Positions 1 to 9,949 of a stretch of DNA of 64,000 bases are shown piece by piece. This DNA comes from Topomyia yanbarensis. Its lineage: Eukaryota > Arthropoda > Insecta > Diptera > Culicidae. The stretch covers positions 94,622,113 to 94,686,112 of the forward strand of contig NC_080672.1 of the NCBI RefSeq assembly GCF_030247195.1, read 5' to 3'. The position numbers and the translations under genes were made by a program. Position 1 is the stretch's first letter, and every line of letters starts with the position of its first letter. The notes below the pieces were generated by a model, which searched no databases, was not told the DNA's origin, and saw only the letters and a list, made by a program, of their open reading frames with translations.

Positions 1-133
1 TTAGTTAACCCCAAAACGGCGTTTGTCACAAGGTAGCACAACAGCGACGAGATGGCACATGTCCGTTGAAATTACGGACTTACAAATACAAGAGTACTAC
101 GGAAGAACAATTTCATTTCTTGTTAAATGCTAA

Positions 134-258
134 AAATTACCATTTTTGCCTTTCTCAATAGAAAGGTATAGCAATTGCTCTGAAAATCGACTCCTTATCC
201 GAGGTCCGGAGGGCCGAGTGTCATATTCGATTCATTTCGTTGATCTCGGCAAACGTCT
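134..258. repeat. Candidate dispersed mosquito repeat with a small hairpin
   Basis: This stretch carries CTTTCT-CAAT-AGAAAG at 150-165, a 6-bp stem with a 4-nt loop, followed by a GC-rich GGTCCGGAGGGCCGAG segment. I recall similar text as abundant in mosquito genomes, but that is recollection and not a search result. No second copy was seen in this window. Bases 1-133 and 259-359 hold nothing I can name apart from a T-run near 260. Confidence 0.3.
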
Positions 259-569
259 GTTTTTTTTTTTCTTATTTTTATAGTAAGGTTTAAAAAACTT
301 CAAAAGCCTGGCCTGTAGTGTATTGGCACTGTGTGGGATTCACGTTAGTGCCTAACCACTAAAACATTCCTTACTCTTTACGCCCTTCTCCCCCATGGAA
401 CAACGTGAAGGTATTGCTTCGTAGGAGGGTTCGTTGTGCTTTCGTCGCACCTCTTTCTTCTGCTCGATCTCGGAGCCTCACTTGGTTCATGAAATTGCTC
501 GACCTTTGAGCTTTGATTTAACTCTCGACTCTTCTCTTGCTTCTTGTCTCCATCTATTACGTCGCCGTT

Positions 570-1175
570 TTAGCTCTCGTCCCCGTGAGCCGTTTAGGTG
601 CTGATTCTTTAAGCCATTTAGCTCATGTTTCCGTGAGTCATTCAGCTCCCGGTCTTATCACGATCTACTTGGACAGTCCCCGACGGTGAACTCACCTTAC
701 TACGACCGATAGTTTCCCGACGGAAGAATTTCTCCGACACCGATACCCGCTTCCTTGAACCATTTAGCTCTCAAATTTATCGAGATCGACTCGGATATTA
801 TCCTATCCTATCTGACTGAGATTTCCCTGGTAATGGCATTTCTCCCTTAACCGGTGTTCGTTTCGTGAGCCAATTAGCTCTTCTTTTCGTCACAATTCTG
901 TCGGGTAGTCCACGGCGGCGAATCTACCCTGCCGTGAATTCCCCGGCGGTAGATTGCTCCCGATACTGATATTCGTTTCCGTGAGCCATTAAGATCTACT
1001 CGATCTCGTCCCCGGCGGTGAACCTATGCCTATCCCACTCAACGGGCTAGCCAGTAGGTACTGAGGTCTATCCAGTGATTCCGAGTGGAGCGTAGCTTCC
1101 GGTTCACTGACACCCCAACGACCCACTGCTGGCTATTCGACGCGGTCTACTCGGTCTAATCCCCGGCGGTGGATC
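570..1175 (-). repeat. 3' UTR of R1-type copy A: interspersed short motifs
   Basis: Two short motifs alternate. One is a near-palindrome of the form TGAGCCATTTAGCTC, with variants near 591, 613, 637, 757, 868 and 983. The other is of the form CCCCGGCGGTGAA, with variants near 676, 906, 940, 1010 and 1162. The same motifs recur, reverse-complemented, in copy B at 43360-43920 and once or twice at 25730-25840. Their place downstream of the ORF2 stop suggests a 3' UTR role such as RT recognition, which is inference. Confidence 0.6.
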
Positions 1176-3716
1176 TAGCCTACACACGATCTGACCGGTA
1201 GGGTGTCGAGGCCGGTTCGCTGGCGCCCCGATGATCCTTGGCCACTTTCTCTGCCGCTTGGAGAGTATACTCGTAACTACTCTGTTGTCAGCGTCCCAAA
1301 TATGCTCGTCGTGGCGCATCTCTTCGACGATATTGTCCACTGTCACACCAGGCATACCCCTTCGGACTTCTTCGAATCTGGGACATTCGAAGACCACGTG
1401 TTCCGGTGTCTCTTGCACGCTTACACACTCCGGGCAAAGAGGTGACGAAGTGTGTTTGCAGGTACTTCCGGAAGCATACATGCCCGGACAAAAACTGCGT
1501 GAAATGGAAGTTCACCTTTCCATGCTTCCTATGTACCCAAGCAGACACATTTGGGATGAGTCGGTGGGTCCACCTTCCTTTCTCCGCGTTGTCCCACTCT
1601 TGCTGCCATTTAGCCAACGAATCCGCTCGGACCAGTCTGCTTGCATTACGAGCATTTCTCCGCTGGTGGCATTCCACGTCCTCTGATTAAGCGATGCAGA
1701 TGGGGATCATACCGGCGATAACGCATACTGCCTCCGACGATATTGTTCTGTAAGCACTCGCGACTCGTACGGGTACCAGCCGGACTGTCCTGTTCAGCTT
1801 TTCATGGTTCCGCTTGGTTTTCAGCGCAGCACCCCATGCAGGAATCCCATATCGGAGTATCGGTAACGAAACAGTAGACGTCTTATCGCTATTGCATTTG
1901 TTGCCTTCGCTGATTTTTCGCAGACGTAGTCGGCGTGGTTGTTGAAGCTGAACCGGTAGTCGATTATCACTCCAAATTGCTTCAGTGCACGCTTTGATGC
2001 AATGACGTGCCCTCCGACGTTGATCTGCATCCGCCGAACGACTTTGCAGTTGCTGACTAACAACACCTCTGTCTTGTGGTGAGCTATTTGCAGCTTGAGC
2101 CCGTTCATCCAGCTCTCGATCGCGTCTATTGTTTCTGTCATCGACACCTCCATTTCTTCAAGTGTCTTACCCATCACAGTTTGTGACACGTCGTCCGCGA
2201 AACCCACGATTTTCACTTTCTTGACCAGCCGCAGTGTTAAAACCTTACCGTACATCCCGTTCCAAAGAGTTAGACCGATAATGGAACCTTGAGGAACGCC
2301 CGCTGTGACTCGCATTGACTTCTGCCCTTCGCTCGTCTCGTACAGCAGCACTCTGCTCTGAAAGTAGCTCCTTAGGATCTGGCATAGATAGTCGGGAACC
2401 CTCATTCTGTGCTGTGTTGGCTTCCCAGCTGGCGCTGTTAAATGCATTCTTCACACCTATCGTGACCACAGCGCAGTATCGATCTCTTCTTCACTTCTGT
2501 TGAGATGCCTTTTCAGCACTCTCGAGCACTGTCCGAATTGCATCCACTGTCGATGCTCCTTTGTGGAATCTGAACTGCATCTTGGATAGTCCGCGCTCAC
2601 CTTCCGTGAATTTCGTCAACCTGTTAGCGATGATCCCTTCCAGGAGTTTTCCGAGTGTATCTAGCAGACATATGGGTCTGTACGAGGCCGATAGTCCGGT
2701 GGCTTCCCTGGCTTCGACAGCAACTCCACCTTCTGGACCTTCCACATTTCGGGGAAGTTGCCTTCATTTAGACACTTCTGCAACACCATCCTGAACATGT
2801 CCGGATATGCCAAGATAACAGCTTTCAGCACCACGTTTGGTATTCCATCCGGACTGGGGACTTTCTTTGAATTCGGGCGCTTCGATGTTTCTTCTAGCTC
2901 GTCGTTAGTCACTTTCCGATTGTCCATGTTTGCTCCTTCTTCTTCGCCGTACGGTGTTGGCAGCCAAATAGTTGGATCGTGCTTCGGGAAAAGGCCCTCG
3001 ACGATTATCTTCAGCTTACTCGGGCTAATTTCGGCTGGCGTCGTCAAGCCCTTCATTTTCGCCGTCATGACTCGGTATGCGTCGGCCCAGAGATTGGTGT
3101 CTACTTCTCGGCACAGCTCCTTGTGACAATCTGACTTGCTAAATCTGATCTCCCGTTTTAAAGCGGCCTTTGCTACCCAAAATGCTGCCTTGCGCTCTTG
3201 TCTATCTGGCTCCGATATCGCTCTCTGGGCCCGCCTTCTCTGGCTCTGAGACAAGCAGCAGCGTCTCCTTCCACCAGTAAGCTGGACGCCGTTTGCTGCG
3301 TAGTTCCTGTTTTCGCGACACTGTGGCATCACAAGCCCCCACAATCCTTCTTGTTAGGTCAGCCGCATCCACGTTCTCGGTCCCGCCGTTCGGCCGAAGT
3401 ACCTCAACGAAGAGATCTTTGTTGAAGGCATTTGCTTTCCACTTTCGCTCACCGGTCTTCTTTCTCTGTACTGCAGCAGGGTTCCGTTGATCGAAACGGT
3501 AGCGAATCGCCTGGTGGTCACTATGCGTATACGTTTCGAATACTCTTCAATCCATGATCGCCGTCAATGAAGGAATACACAATCGTACATCTAACTTCGC
3601 TAGAGCTTTCTGCAGAATACACACTCTTGTGTTGGTTACTCTACTTCCCCACTCCACAGCAAAGGTGTTGAAGTCACCTCCAATGACACCTCCTACCGAT
3701 CAACTGCTAGGTTAAC
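1104..3716 (-). pseudogene. R1-type ORF2 remnant (endonuclease end, RT, zinc knuckle)
   Basis: The coding pieces run downward. About 3716-3500 holds the endonuclease end, with GGDFNTFAVEWGS near 3680 and SDHQAI near 3520. 3344-2661 holds the RT N-terminal part. 2745-2491 carries YRPICLLDT and GLSKMQF. 2447-1821 carries GVPQGS and the catalytic FADD box near 2190. 1677-1288 and 1481-1104 are the C-terminus, with CPEC-x7-TPEHVVFEC as a CCHC-type knuckle. The pieces fall in different frames and are separated by stops, so several frameshifts are required. The family uses the endonuclease to nick target DNA and the RT to copy its RNA into it. No intact protein is possible here. Confidence 0.8.
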
Positions 3717-4084
3717 TTCTCCAGGAAAACAAAAAATTACAACTGAACGTGCACGGTACAAAACAGCGGTGAGCATAATGTTGCGTAAACAAATACACTC
3801 TACGGCGTGTATAGACGAAAATGAGTATATTTCCTCCCAGTGATCAATTGATACCCAGACGGGTTACATGATCAGACTTCGCACTCGTTGAATGGATGCA
3901 AAGGAGAAATATGCGCGGTAGGCGTGCAAAGAAACTGGAGAATGGCGACCCAAGCTCGTGTAACCTGGAAATCTAAAATAGATTCGATGGAACTCGTTAT
4001 ATTGTTCATGGAATTAATTTGGTTCCGTGGACTCCGTGTCGTGAAATATTTCACAAAACAAAACAGTATATAGCCGATCAATTC

Positions 4085-4420
4085 CATTGCTTGATCCAAT
4101 ACCAGATATCTGCTACGCCGCCATGGTTTCTATGCCAACATCTAAAACGTCGCGTTAGGGTCGATCCACAATAAACAAAATCAATTTCAATCGACACAAT
4201 TTTGTGATAGTCGAGTTCGTTTAATTTGCTGGTGCACCATGGTGTAAAGTTTCTGTTATTCACCGACATGCCCAAAACAACACATTTCTTCAATTAGTTA
4301 TCCAGTATTTTCACTGTTTAACAAATGTCTAAAAATTGAGTCATGCCGTACGGTATCTGTCTAGTGAAAATCGAGCTTCGAGCAAAACAAGCCGAACAAT
4401 TTGAACTGTCAGTGGGGCCC
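4085..4420 (-). repeat. Dispersed repeat, copy 1 (family shared with 19395-19705)
   Basis: The reverse complement of this segment aligns with 19395-19705 over about 300 bp with many scattered differences. Shared blocks include AAATACTGGA, TGTGTTGTTTT, AACATGTCGGT/GGGCATGTCGGT, ACCCTAACGCGACGTT and CATGGCGGCG. No open reading frame is conserved between the copies and no terminal repeats are obvious, so the class is unknown. Confidence 0.6.
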
Positions 4421-4657
4421 ATAATTTGTGTGCCCGCTGAGATGTTGACTTCAATACAAATGGGATAAGGGTGCCATATACGTGTCCAATACAGTACGAT
4501 AGTGAGCTCAAGAGTACAATATGAAGTACGAGAATGGTAACTCAAAACCCGAAATCACGAATATAACAGAAACATTAAATCATAAATTCGATTAATGATG
4601 ATAAATGCATTTTAGATGGGAACGTGTTTTGTCAAAACATCATCAATACAAGATATA

Positions 4658-4979
4658 GGGTAGACGAGCCCTTATTCATCTCATTAGTCAGTATGTCACA
4701 CTATTTCGTTGATAACTCGACTTAGAGTGACTGGATTGCGGTTAAATAGGTGTCATCATCTTTGCTACGTTCCTAAGAAGCAGAACAGTTAAAAATTTTG
4801 CCTGGAAAATGTGAAATGCTCGTGTTTGAGCGAAGTGAAAAGTCGAGTACAACGTACCCTTATTCATCCTACCATTTGAGCTAATGCGTTGAATAGAGAT
4901 AGCAGATACTGTTCTAACTAATGTGTTCAAATTGGTGAGATGAATAGAGGAGCTAAGATGAATTAGGGAGCAGTTACCC
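4658..4979. mobile_element. 322-bp MITE with TA target duplication, copy 1
   Basis: The element begins GGGTAGACGAGCCCTTATTC and ends with the imperfect inverse (GATGAATTAGGGAGCAGTTACCC). TA flanks it on both sides (4656-4657 and 4980-4981). A second copy of exactly the same length is at 57179-57500 in the same orientation, also flanked by TA. The TA duplication and the lack of coding capacity point to a Tc1/mariner-mobilised MITE. Confidence 0.85.
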
Positions 4980-5133
4980 TACTATTCATGATCTCAGGAT
5001 TTTGGTCATGATTTTTATTTGACGAAATAGTTATGTTTTAATTAATTTTTGAACAGATTTTGCGCAGCGAGCGTACAAGGAGACTGAAGAGTGGCGACCC
5101 AAGATGGACCATAGTACAAACCTGTACTTATGA

Positions 5134-5409
5134 CACAGACTAACAGACATAACACTATGAGGGAATTCCCTCAAAAAACATCGATCCGACAATTTTCCCA
5201 GAACACTAGCTCCACCTTTTATTCACAGTCCCAAACACCCTCAGGTTTGGGAACAATTTTACACTAGTGGTCTATCCCCCATATGCTTGTTCATATGTCA
5301 GTGGCGCCATAATTTCAAATGTGGCCACAGTCCCAACTACAAATATTTTTAAAATGACCGTTAAAGCGGGCGAAGCTTTGTTTTTGAGTGTTATGTCTGT
5401 TAGTCTGTG
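5134..5409. mobile_element. 276-bp MITE with 7-bp target duplication
   Basis: Terminal inverted repeats start CACAGACTAACAGACATAAC at 5134 and recur as the inverse up to 5409, about 23 bp without mismatch. The flanks CTTATGA (5127-5133) and CTTATGA (5410-5416) form a direct duplication. The interior is non-coding. The duplication length is near that of hAT elements (8 bp), but the termini are not typical, so the class is open. Confidence 0.8.
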
Positions 5410-5483
5410 CTTATGATTCACAACTTCCGGATTGCTCGGTCACGGTGGTGATAACGACAAAGTCAAAATACTAATTTGTTTAG

Positions 5484-5489
5484 TTTATT
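5484..5489 (-). terminator. Candidate poly(A) signal for the ZAD gene
   Basis: AATAAA on the minus strand, about 220 nt beyond the stop codon at 5707. It is the first canonical hexamer I see downstream; its use is inferred. The 5490-5706 stretch is AT-rich and probably 3' UTR. Confidence 0.4.
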
Positions 5490-5706
5490 CGGCAACAGAT
5501 TGTACAAATATATGAAAAAAAAAATATTTTAAATTTAGCTGTTAGTTACAAAAATAGTACGTATAAAACTGATTATTCTCTGTATGTAATAAGATATATA
5601 GGACTTAGAAATAACTTATTAATATTACACAAAACCTGGTCATACCTTTTGATTAAATGTTTGCATTAGTTTACAGCTTACCCATAACATTTAGGTTGTT
5701 ATGTTT

Positions 5707-8064
5707 TTAAACTAACATCACCGGGGGTGTGTTTAATGGAAGTGGTTGTGCCGTACTGACAGGTGGTACATCGTGTTGATGAATCTGTTGAGGATGTTCA
5801 ACTACGGGTGGTGCCACTGCTATCGCAGTAGCTGCTGCTAGTATTGGTTGATGTTGTTGATGTTGCGATGAATGAGCATGAGTTGTCCCAACTGCTCCTG
5901 GACTATGGACTGTTTGCTGTATGTGGGGTGAATGTTGCTGATGTAAGGGTGGCGGGAGTTGATGATGATGCAAAGGTATCGGTTGGTAGCTTGATTGGGC
6001 TGGTGCCGGCGAATGTGACTGCGGGGAGGGCTGGTGGGCTGTTGGGTGGGAGGAGCTCATCTGATGCACGTCGTAGTCCATCCTTTTGTGGCAATGTTTT
6101 TTTACATGCACATGCAAATTACTCGGTTGGGCAAATCCTTTGCCACAGTTTTTGCAAACGTACGGTTTTTGCCCGGTGTGGGTGTTGATGTGGATTTTTA
6201 ATTGGAACGCTAGTGCAAACAGTGTGTGACAGTAGGGGCATTGGAACTTTTTTTCGGAAGGAATGCCTTCTCGTTTTATTCGTTCCTGCGAGTGAAGTTT
6301 GGTGTGAACACTCAGATTGCTAGGATGGGCAAAGCACTTGTCACACAGTTGACATTTGTATGGTCGTTCCCCCGTATGTGTGTTTGTATGTAACTTCAGA
6401 TTTATAGCGGCTTTGAATCGAGCATCACAGTATTGGCACTGAAAACGATATTCGGTACGGTCTTGGTTGGGACAACCACCTTCTCGTGGTGGACGACCGC
6501 GGCTTCGTTTGACGAACCCATCCGGAGTCAGTACAGTTTGTACCGTATTGGTAGATGAATGTTTCAAGTAATCCTCATGACTTTGTTCTCGGTCCTCCGA
6601 AGAATGGTCATCATATCGAGCAGAATGGGGATCCATCTGTTCTAATTTGATCTTTGGTTGAGGGGCCCAACCGCCATAAATAGTTTCATGTTGGTATTCT
6701 GCGCCTCTAGCCGAGCTTTCCCCGTAGGTCAGTATGGTTTCAGGTTCATCGATCATCGTGCTGCTTTCGGAGCAGTCAATCGATCTTTGTGATTTAATTC
6801 CGTCAATAGAATTCTCGCCGTATTTCACGACAGGGTGGTGATACTGGTCGTATTTCTGTTTGGGAGGACGACCACGCTTCCTCCGAAAATCCGCAAACTC
6901 AAATTGTTGCGCAACGGAATGCTGCACAGAATACTTAGTGTCCGGAGGAAACCCGTCGGCTGATGCTACAGTAGAAGTTGATGAAGCGCCCATACCGTAC
7001 TGACTGTGATGATTATGATCTTCGATACTATAGCTGAGCTGCTCCGTTCGTCCCGGAGCTATGGCCGCTTGATGGTGCTGTTGAAATCGTCCGTTCGTTT
7101 CTCGTTCGTCCGATTGTCTTTCTTCTGAAGTGTTGTATTCGGAAGGGTCTTCTACCGGTGCTGCTGCAATTTCAACAGCCGGTTGTGATTCAATTATTTC
7201 CTGTTTAGGGTTTTGACTAGCTGCCTCAGTGGGCTGTGGTTTGGGAAAATTATCTGCAATACGACGGATTATTTCATCATTTTTAATGCATTGCCAACGA
7301 AATTGATAGAACTCGTCCAATCGAGCTTTACAGATAGTGCACAGCGAGGACGGAATGCCAGTCAGTGGAGTTATCTGCAAAATAAAAATTTTATAGTTGA
7401 AATGATACCGGTGGAATATTATGTATTATGACGAATTATTTTTAATCAAATTTCGACTTGGATTCTTAAGACAAATGTCAATAAAAACAAACGGCATTCA
7501 AAATAAACTGAACGACTATCGTATGGAAATCGTATCAATATTGCTAGATTACTAATAAGACTGTACAAATCTAGTGTATTCCAGTTCATTTGATTTGATT
7601 AATTCAACTACATTGAATGGCACATAAAAAATTAGTAAAGGATCATCCACCATAGGCAAGTAAAAAAGGTTAACCAGATAGGATCAGACTATTTTGGTAA
7701 ACTACTGTTTAAACAAAGTTATACTCATGTTTCTATAAAGGATCAACATCAAATTTTGAACTGCATATTCGTTAGAAAATTTAATCAAAACAAAAAGCAA
7801 CAGGAGTTTCCGAGACGCACACTGAATAAATAATGTAAATTATATGCAAAACCGCGCGCCTCCCATTCTCCGCCCTGCGTATACTAATACACGACCGACA
7901 CGACCATATTTGCGAGTTCCATCCATCGCCATTACCCTCTTCCCAAGGACTCTCCTTACCTGCAGCGTAGTACATTCGAAGATTTTCTGCAGCAAAAACT
8001 GATCACGCTGGTCATAGCAAATTGGCTCGGTAATCCCATTGGCCGATAAGCACAAGCGGCACAT
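5707..8064 (-). CDS. ZAD / AT-hook / C2H2 zinc-finger protein (two coding exons)
   Basis: Exon 1 is 8064-7960 (35 codons) and exon 2 is 7374-5707 (555 codons plus stop). The donor is CAG|GTAAGG, the acceptor TTTTGCAG|AT, and the junction is phase 0. The start is ATG at 8064, just before MCRLCL; a possible acceptor 13-14 nt upstream suggests a 5' UTR exon. Residues 1-75 form a ZAD, with Cys 2, 5, 47 and 50 as the zinc set split across the intron. AT-hook-like KRGRPPK (about 197) and SRGRPPR (about 324) follow, then four C2H2 fingers at about 344-465 in two pairs, with TGERPY and TGQKPY linkers. The tail is rich in His, Gln and Pro. ZAD proteins are insect nuclear factors that dimerise through the ZAD and bind DNA; the target is unknown. 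No frameshift was seen. Confidence 0.88.
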
Positions 8065-8483
8065 ATTATTGCTGTTACTGCGAAAGACAACAGTGCCATT
8101 ACACCAAGGCAAAATATTACGATTTAGATAAAAAAAATTAAATCGTGTATTTTGTTTACTCCCTAGTGGAAGCTGAAACTTACGCCATGATTATTGCTTC
8201 CTTCAGTAGAATATTTTCCATTATCCGAGTATTAATTTGCCGAAGCTGGTCGCTCTATTTGTCCAGTAATCCTGGCCAATTAGGCGTTTGTTATTGTTTT
8301 GTTCACGCAGCACTGATTTTTCGCCGTACCGCGGTCGAAGATTCGTGTATTTATTATTTTATTATTTCCCTCGAAGTCGAAACACATTCCGATAAAGTTC
8401 ACATTATTTTTTCCTTTATGATTTTTATATTTATTCAGGTTTCAATTCCAACTTGTTTCCTTAACTTCTGTTGCATTGACAAA

Positions 8484-9144
8484 TCAACGCTTTTTTGTGA
8501 AAAGGGCGATACTTACAAATGTAAACATAAGGCTTTTTCATACATGCGAATGAGGGTTTTAAAACGCAACAAATTAACCTAAAAATTTGGATTCTACGAT
8601 ATTGCTTTCTTAAACTACAGCAAAAAATACAACGGGCGAAACTGTATTTTTGTTTGTTTATTTAAAGTTTCGCCCTCCACGCTCCAAACAAAGAAACAGG
8701 GCGATACTTTTTTTGCTAGCAGTTTAGAGGCGAAACTGTTTTTTTCGTATTTTTTTAGGATTATCAAGCTGATACCAGCTGTAAATAGTAACAATGATCA
8801 CTATTGAAAAAACCCGGACGAAATCGGTGGAGTAAAACGGTAGTTATTGTAAAAAAACGTAAGGGCGATACTCCAATGCTGATAGGTGAGACCGAAAAAG
8901 TAAACAATCGCCAAAGGGGCGATACTATCATTTTGACAATTTCAGAGGCAAAAACAAATTTTATTTTAATAATTTCAAATACTATAGGAAGATTTGGGTT
9001 TCGATCACTGAATCATGCAATCTAGTATGTAAAAAACACAATAGTTCGTAAATAGAAAATAAAACCAAGTCCGGAAATATTCACTGTTGATTTTCTTTGA
9101 ATGGTGTCACTGCTAGTATCGCCCTTTTCAAGAAAAAGCGTTGA
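8484..9144. mobile_element. Inverted-repeat element carrying an array of a 10-bp motif
   Basis: The ends are inverted copies: TCAACGCTTTTT followed by GAAAAGGGCGATACT at the left, and the reverse complement at 9115-9144. Inside, GGGCGATACT or the variant GGCGAAACT recurs at 8504, 8634, 8699, 8728, 8863 and 8917, with inverse copies at 8666 and 9115. No coding region is present. It resembles a foldback or repeat-rich MITE. No clear target duplication was found. It lies upstream of the ZAD gene's first coding exon. Confidence 0.65.
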
Positions 9145-9945
9145 AATGGTTATATATGTGTGAGTTGGCCATGTGCATGCCGTGAATGAAATACACTGCA
9201 CGTCTCACATTATAGATGGCATCGTAGTTGACTATGGGCAGAGGACACGATAATCATTCTTTTAAAAAAAAACTGAAAAGAAACGAGATTTTCTTGGGTC
9301 TAAGTATGGATTTAAGGAGACTTTGGGTTTTTTGTGTTCTAATAGTTCCTACGGGGTAGGTTCGAGAATACCTATCGCTAATTCTATTGAAGAGAACTGA
9401 TAAATTAGAAGTAAGAGCTGCATTTCATGACTTTCCGATACGCAGTTGACAAGCTCAATATGAACTTCAACTAATGAAAGCGGACGGATCCAAATCGTTT
9501 GATCCATAAGTAGCTTCAAAGTACCTTTAAACCTGATCGCTATGTCGCTGTCCTCCGGGTGGTACGTTGTATGAATACGGTTTAACACCGAATCTGACAG
9601 GGACAAAAATATTCACTCATACAGCGATCGCGCTCAGTATGTCCAAGCCAACAACCTGTACCACCAGCAAAGAAATGAAGGGCTTGAATTGGCTGCTATA
9701 TATTCTGTAGTGTATTCCGTCGATTCAAGAAATAAAATCTCGATTTTTTGACCTTGTACATAAACTAGACAACACCCTATCGAATGTTTATTTTAATAAA
9801 CGTCAAGTAAAGTTAAGGTATCCACAATAAGAGTTCAAATTTTCATGTTATTAAATTAAAATGATTTTCAATTTTATTCCTACTTCAGTTTTCCTTTTGG
9901 TAAAAAATGCGGGCCCCCAAATAGGACCCGGATGACTCCCCCTCC
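9145..9945. other. Non-coding stretch, nothing recognised
   Basis: AT-rich DNA with no homology I recognise and no convincing gene. A CCCCTCCCATCGGG run near 9940 sits just before the BEL/Pao remnant. The interval 8065-8483 upstream of the ZAD gene is likewise unremarkable and may hold its 5' UTR and promoter. Confidence 0.4.
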
Positions 9946-9949
9946 CATC

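Larger units (their letters stand above)
360..3716 (-). mobile_element. R1-type non-LTR retrotransposon, 5'-truncated copy A
   Basis: Read on the minus strand from 3716 downward, the order is the end of an APE endonuclease, reverse transcriptase, a C-terminal Cys-His knuckle, and a 3' UTR with repeated motifs ending near 360. The 5' end stops inside the endonuclease, as expected from incomplete target-primed reverse transcription. The RT wording (SPDGIPN, YRPICLLDT, FADD) fits the R1 clade rather than Jockey or RTE. A second copy of the family lies at about 40400-44180 on the plus strand, with matching RT and matching 3' UTR down to the G-rich segment at about 390-410. The copy is coding-dead. 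Confidence 0.85.

Noticed and set aside
6100..6470. Repeated spacing within the zinc-finger exon as a possible CRISPR-like array
   Set aside because: The regularity comes from the four C2H2 fingers; a CRISPR array is not expected in this genome.
8145..8582. 145-codon ORF upstream of the ZAD gene
   Set aside because: AT-rich, low-complexity hydrophobic translation overlapping the left end of an inverted-repeat element; no recognisable domain.
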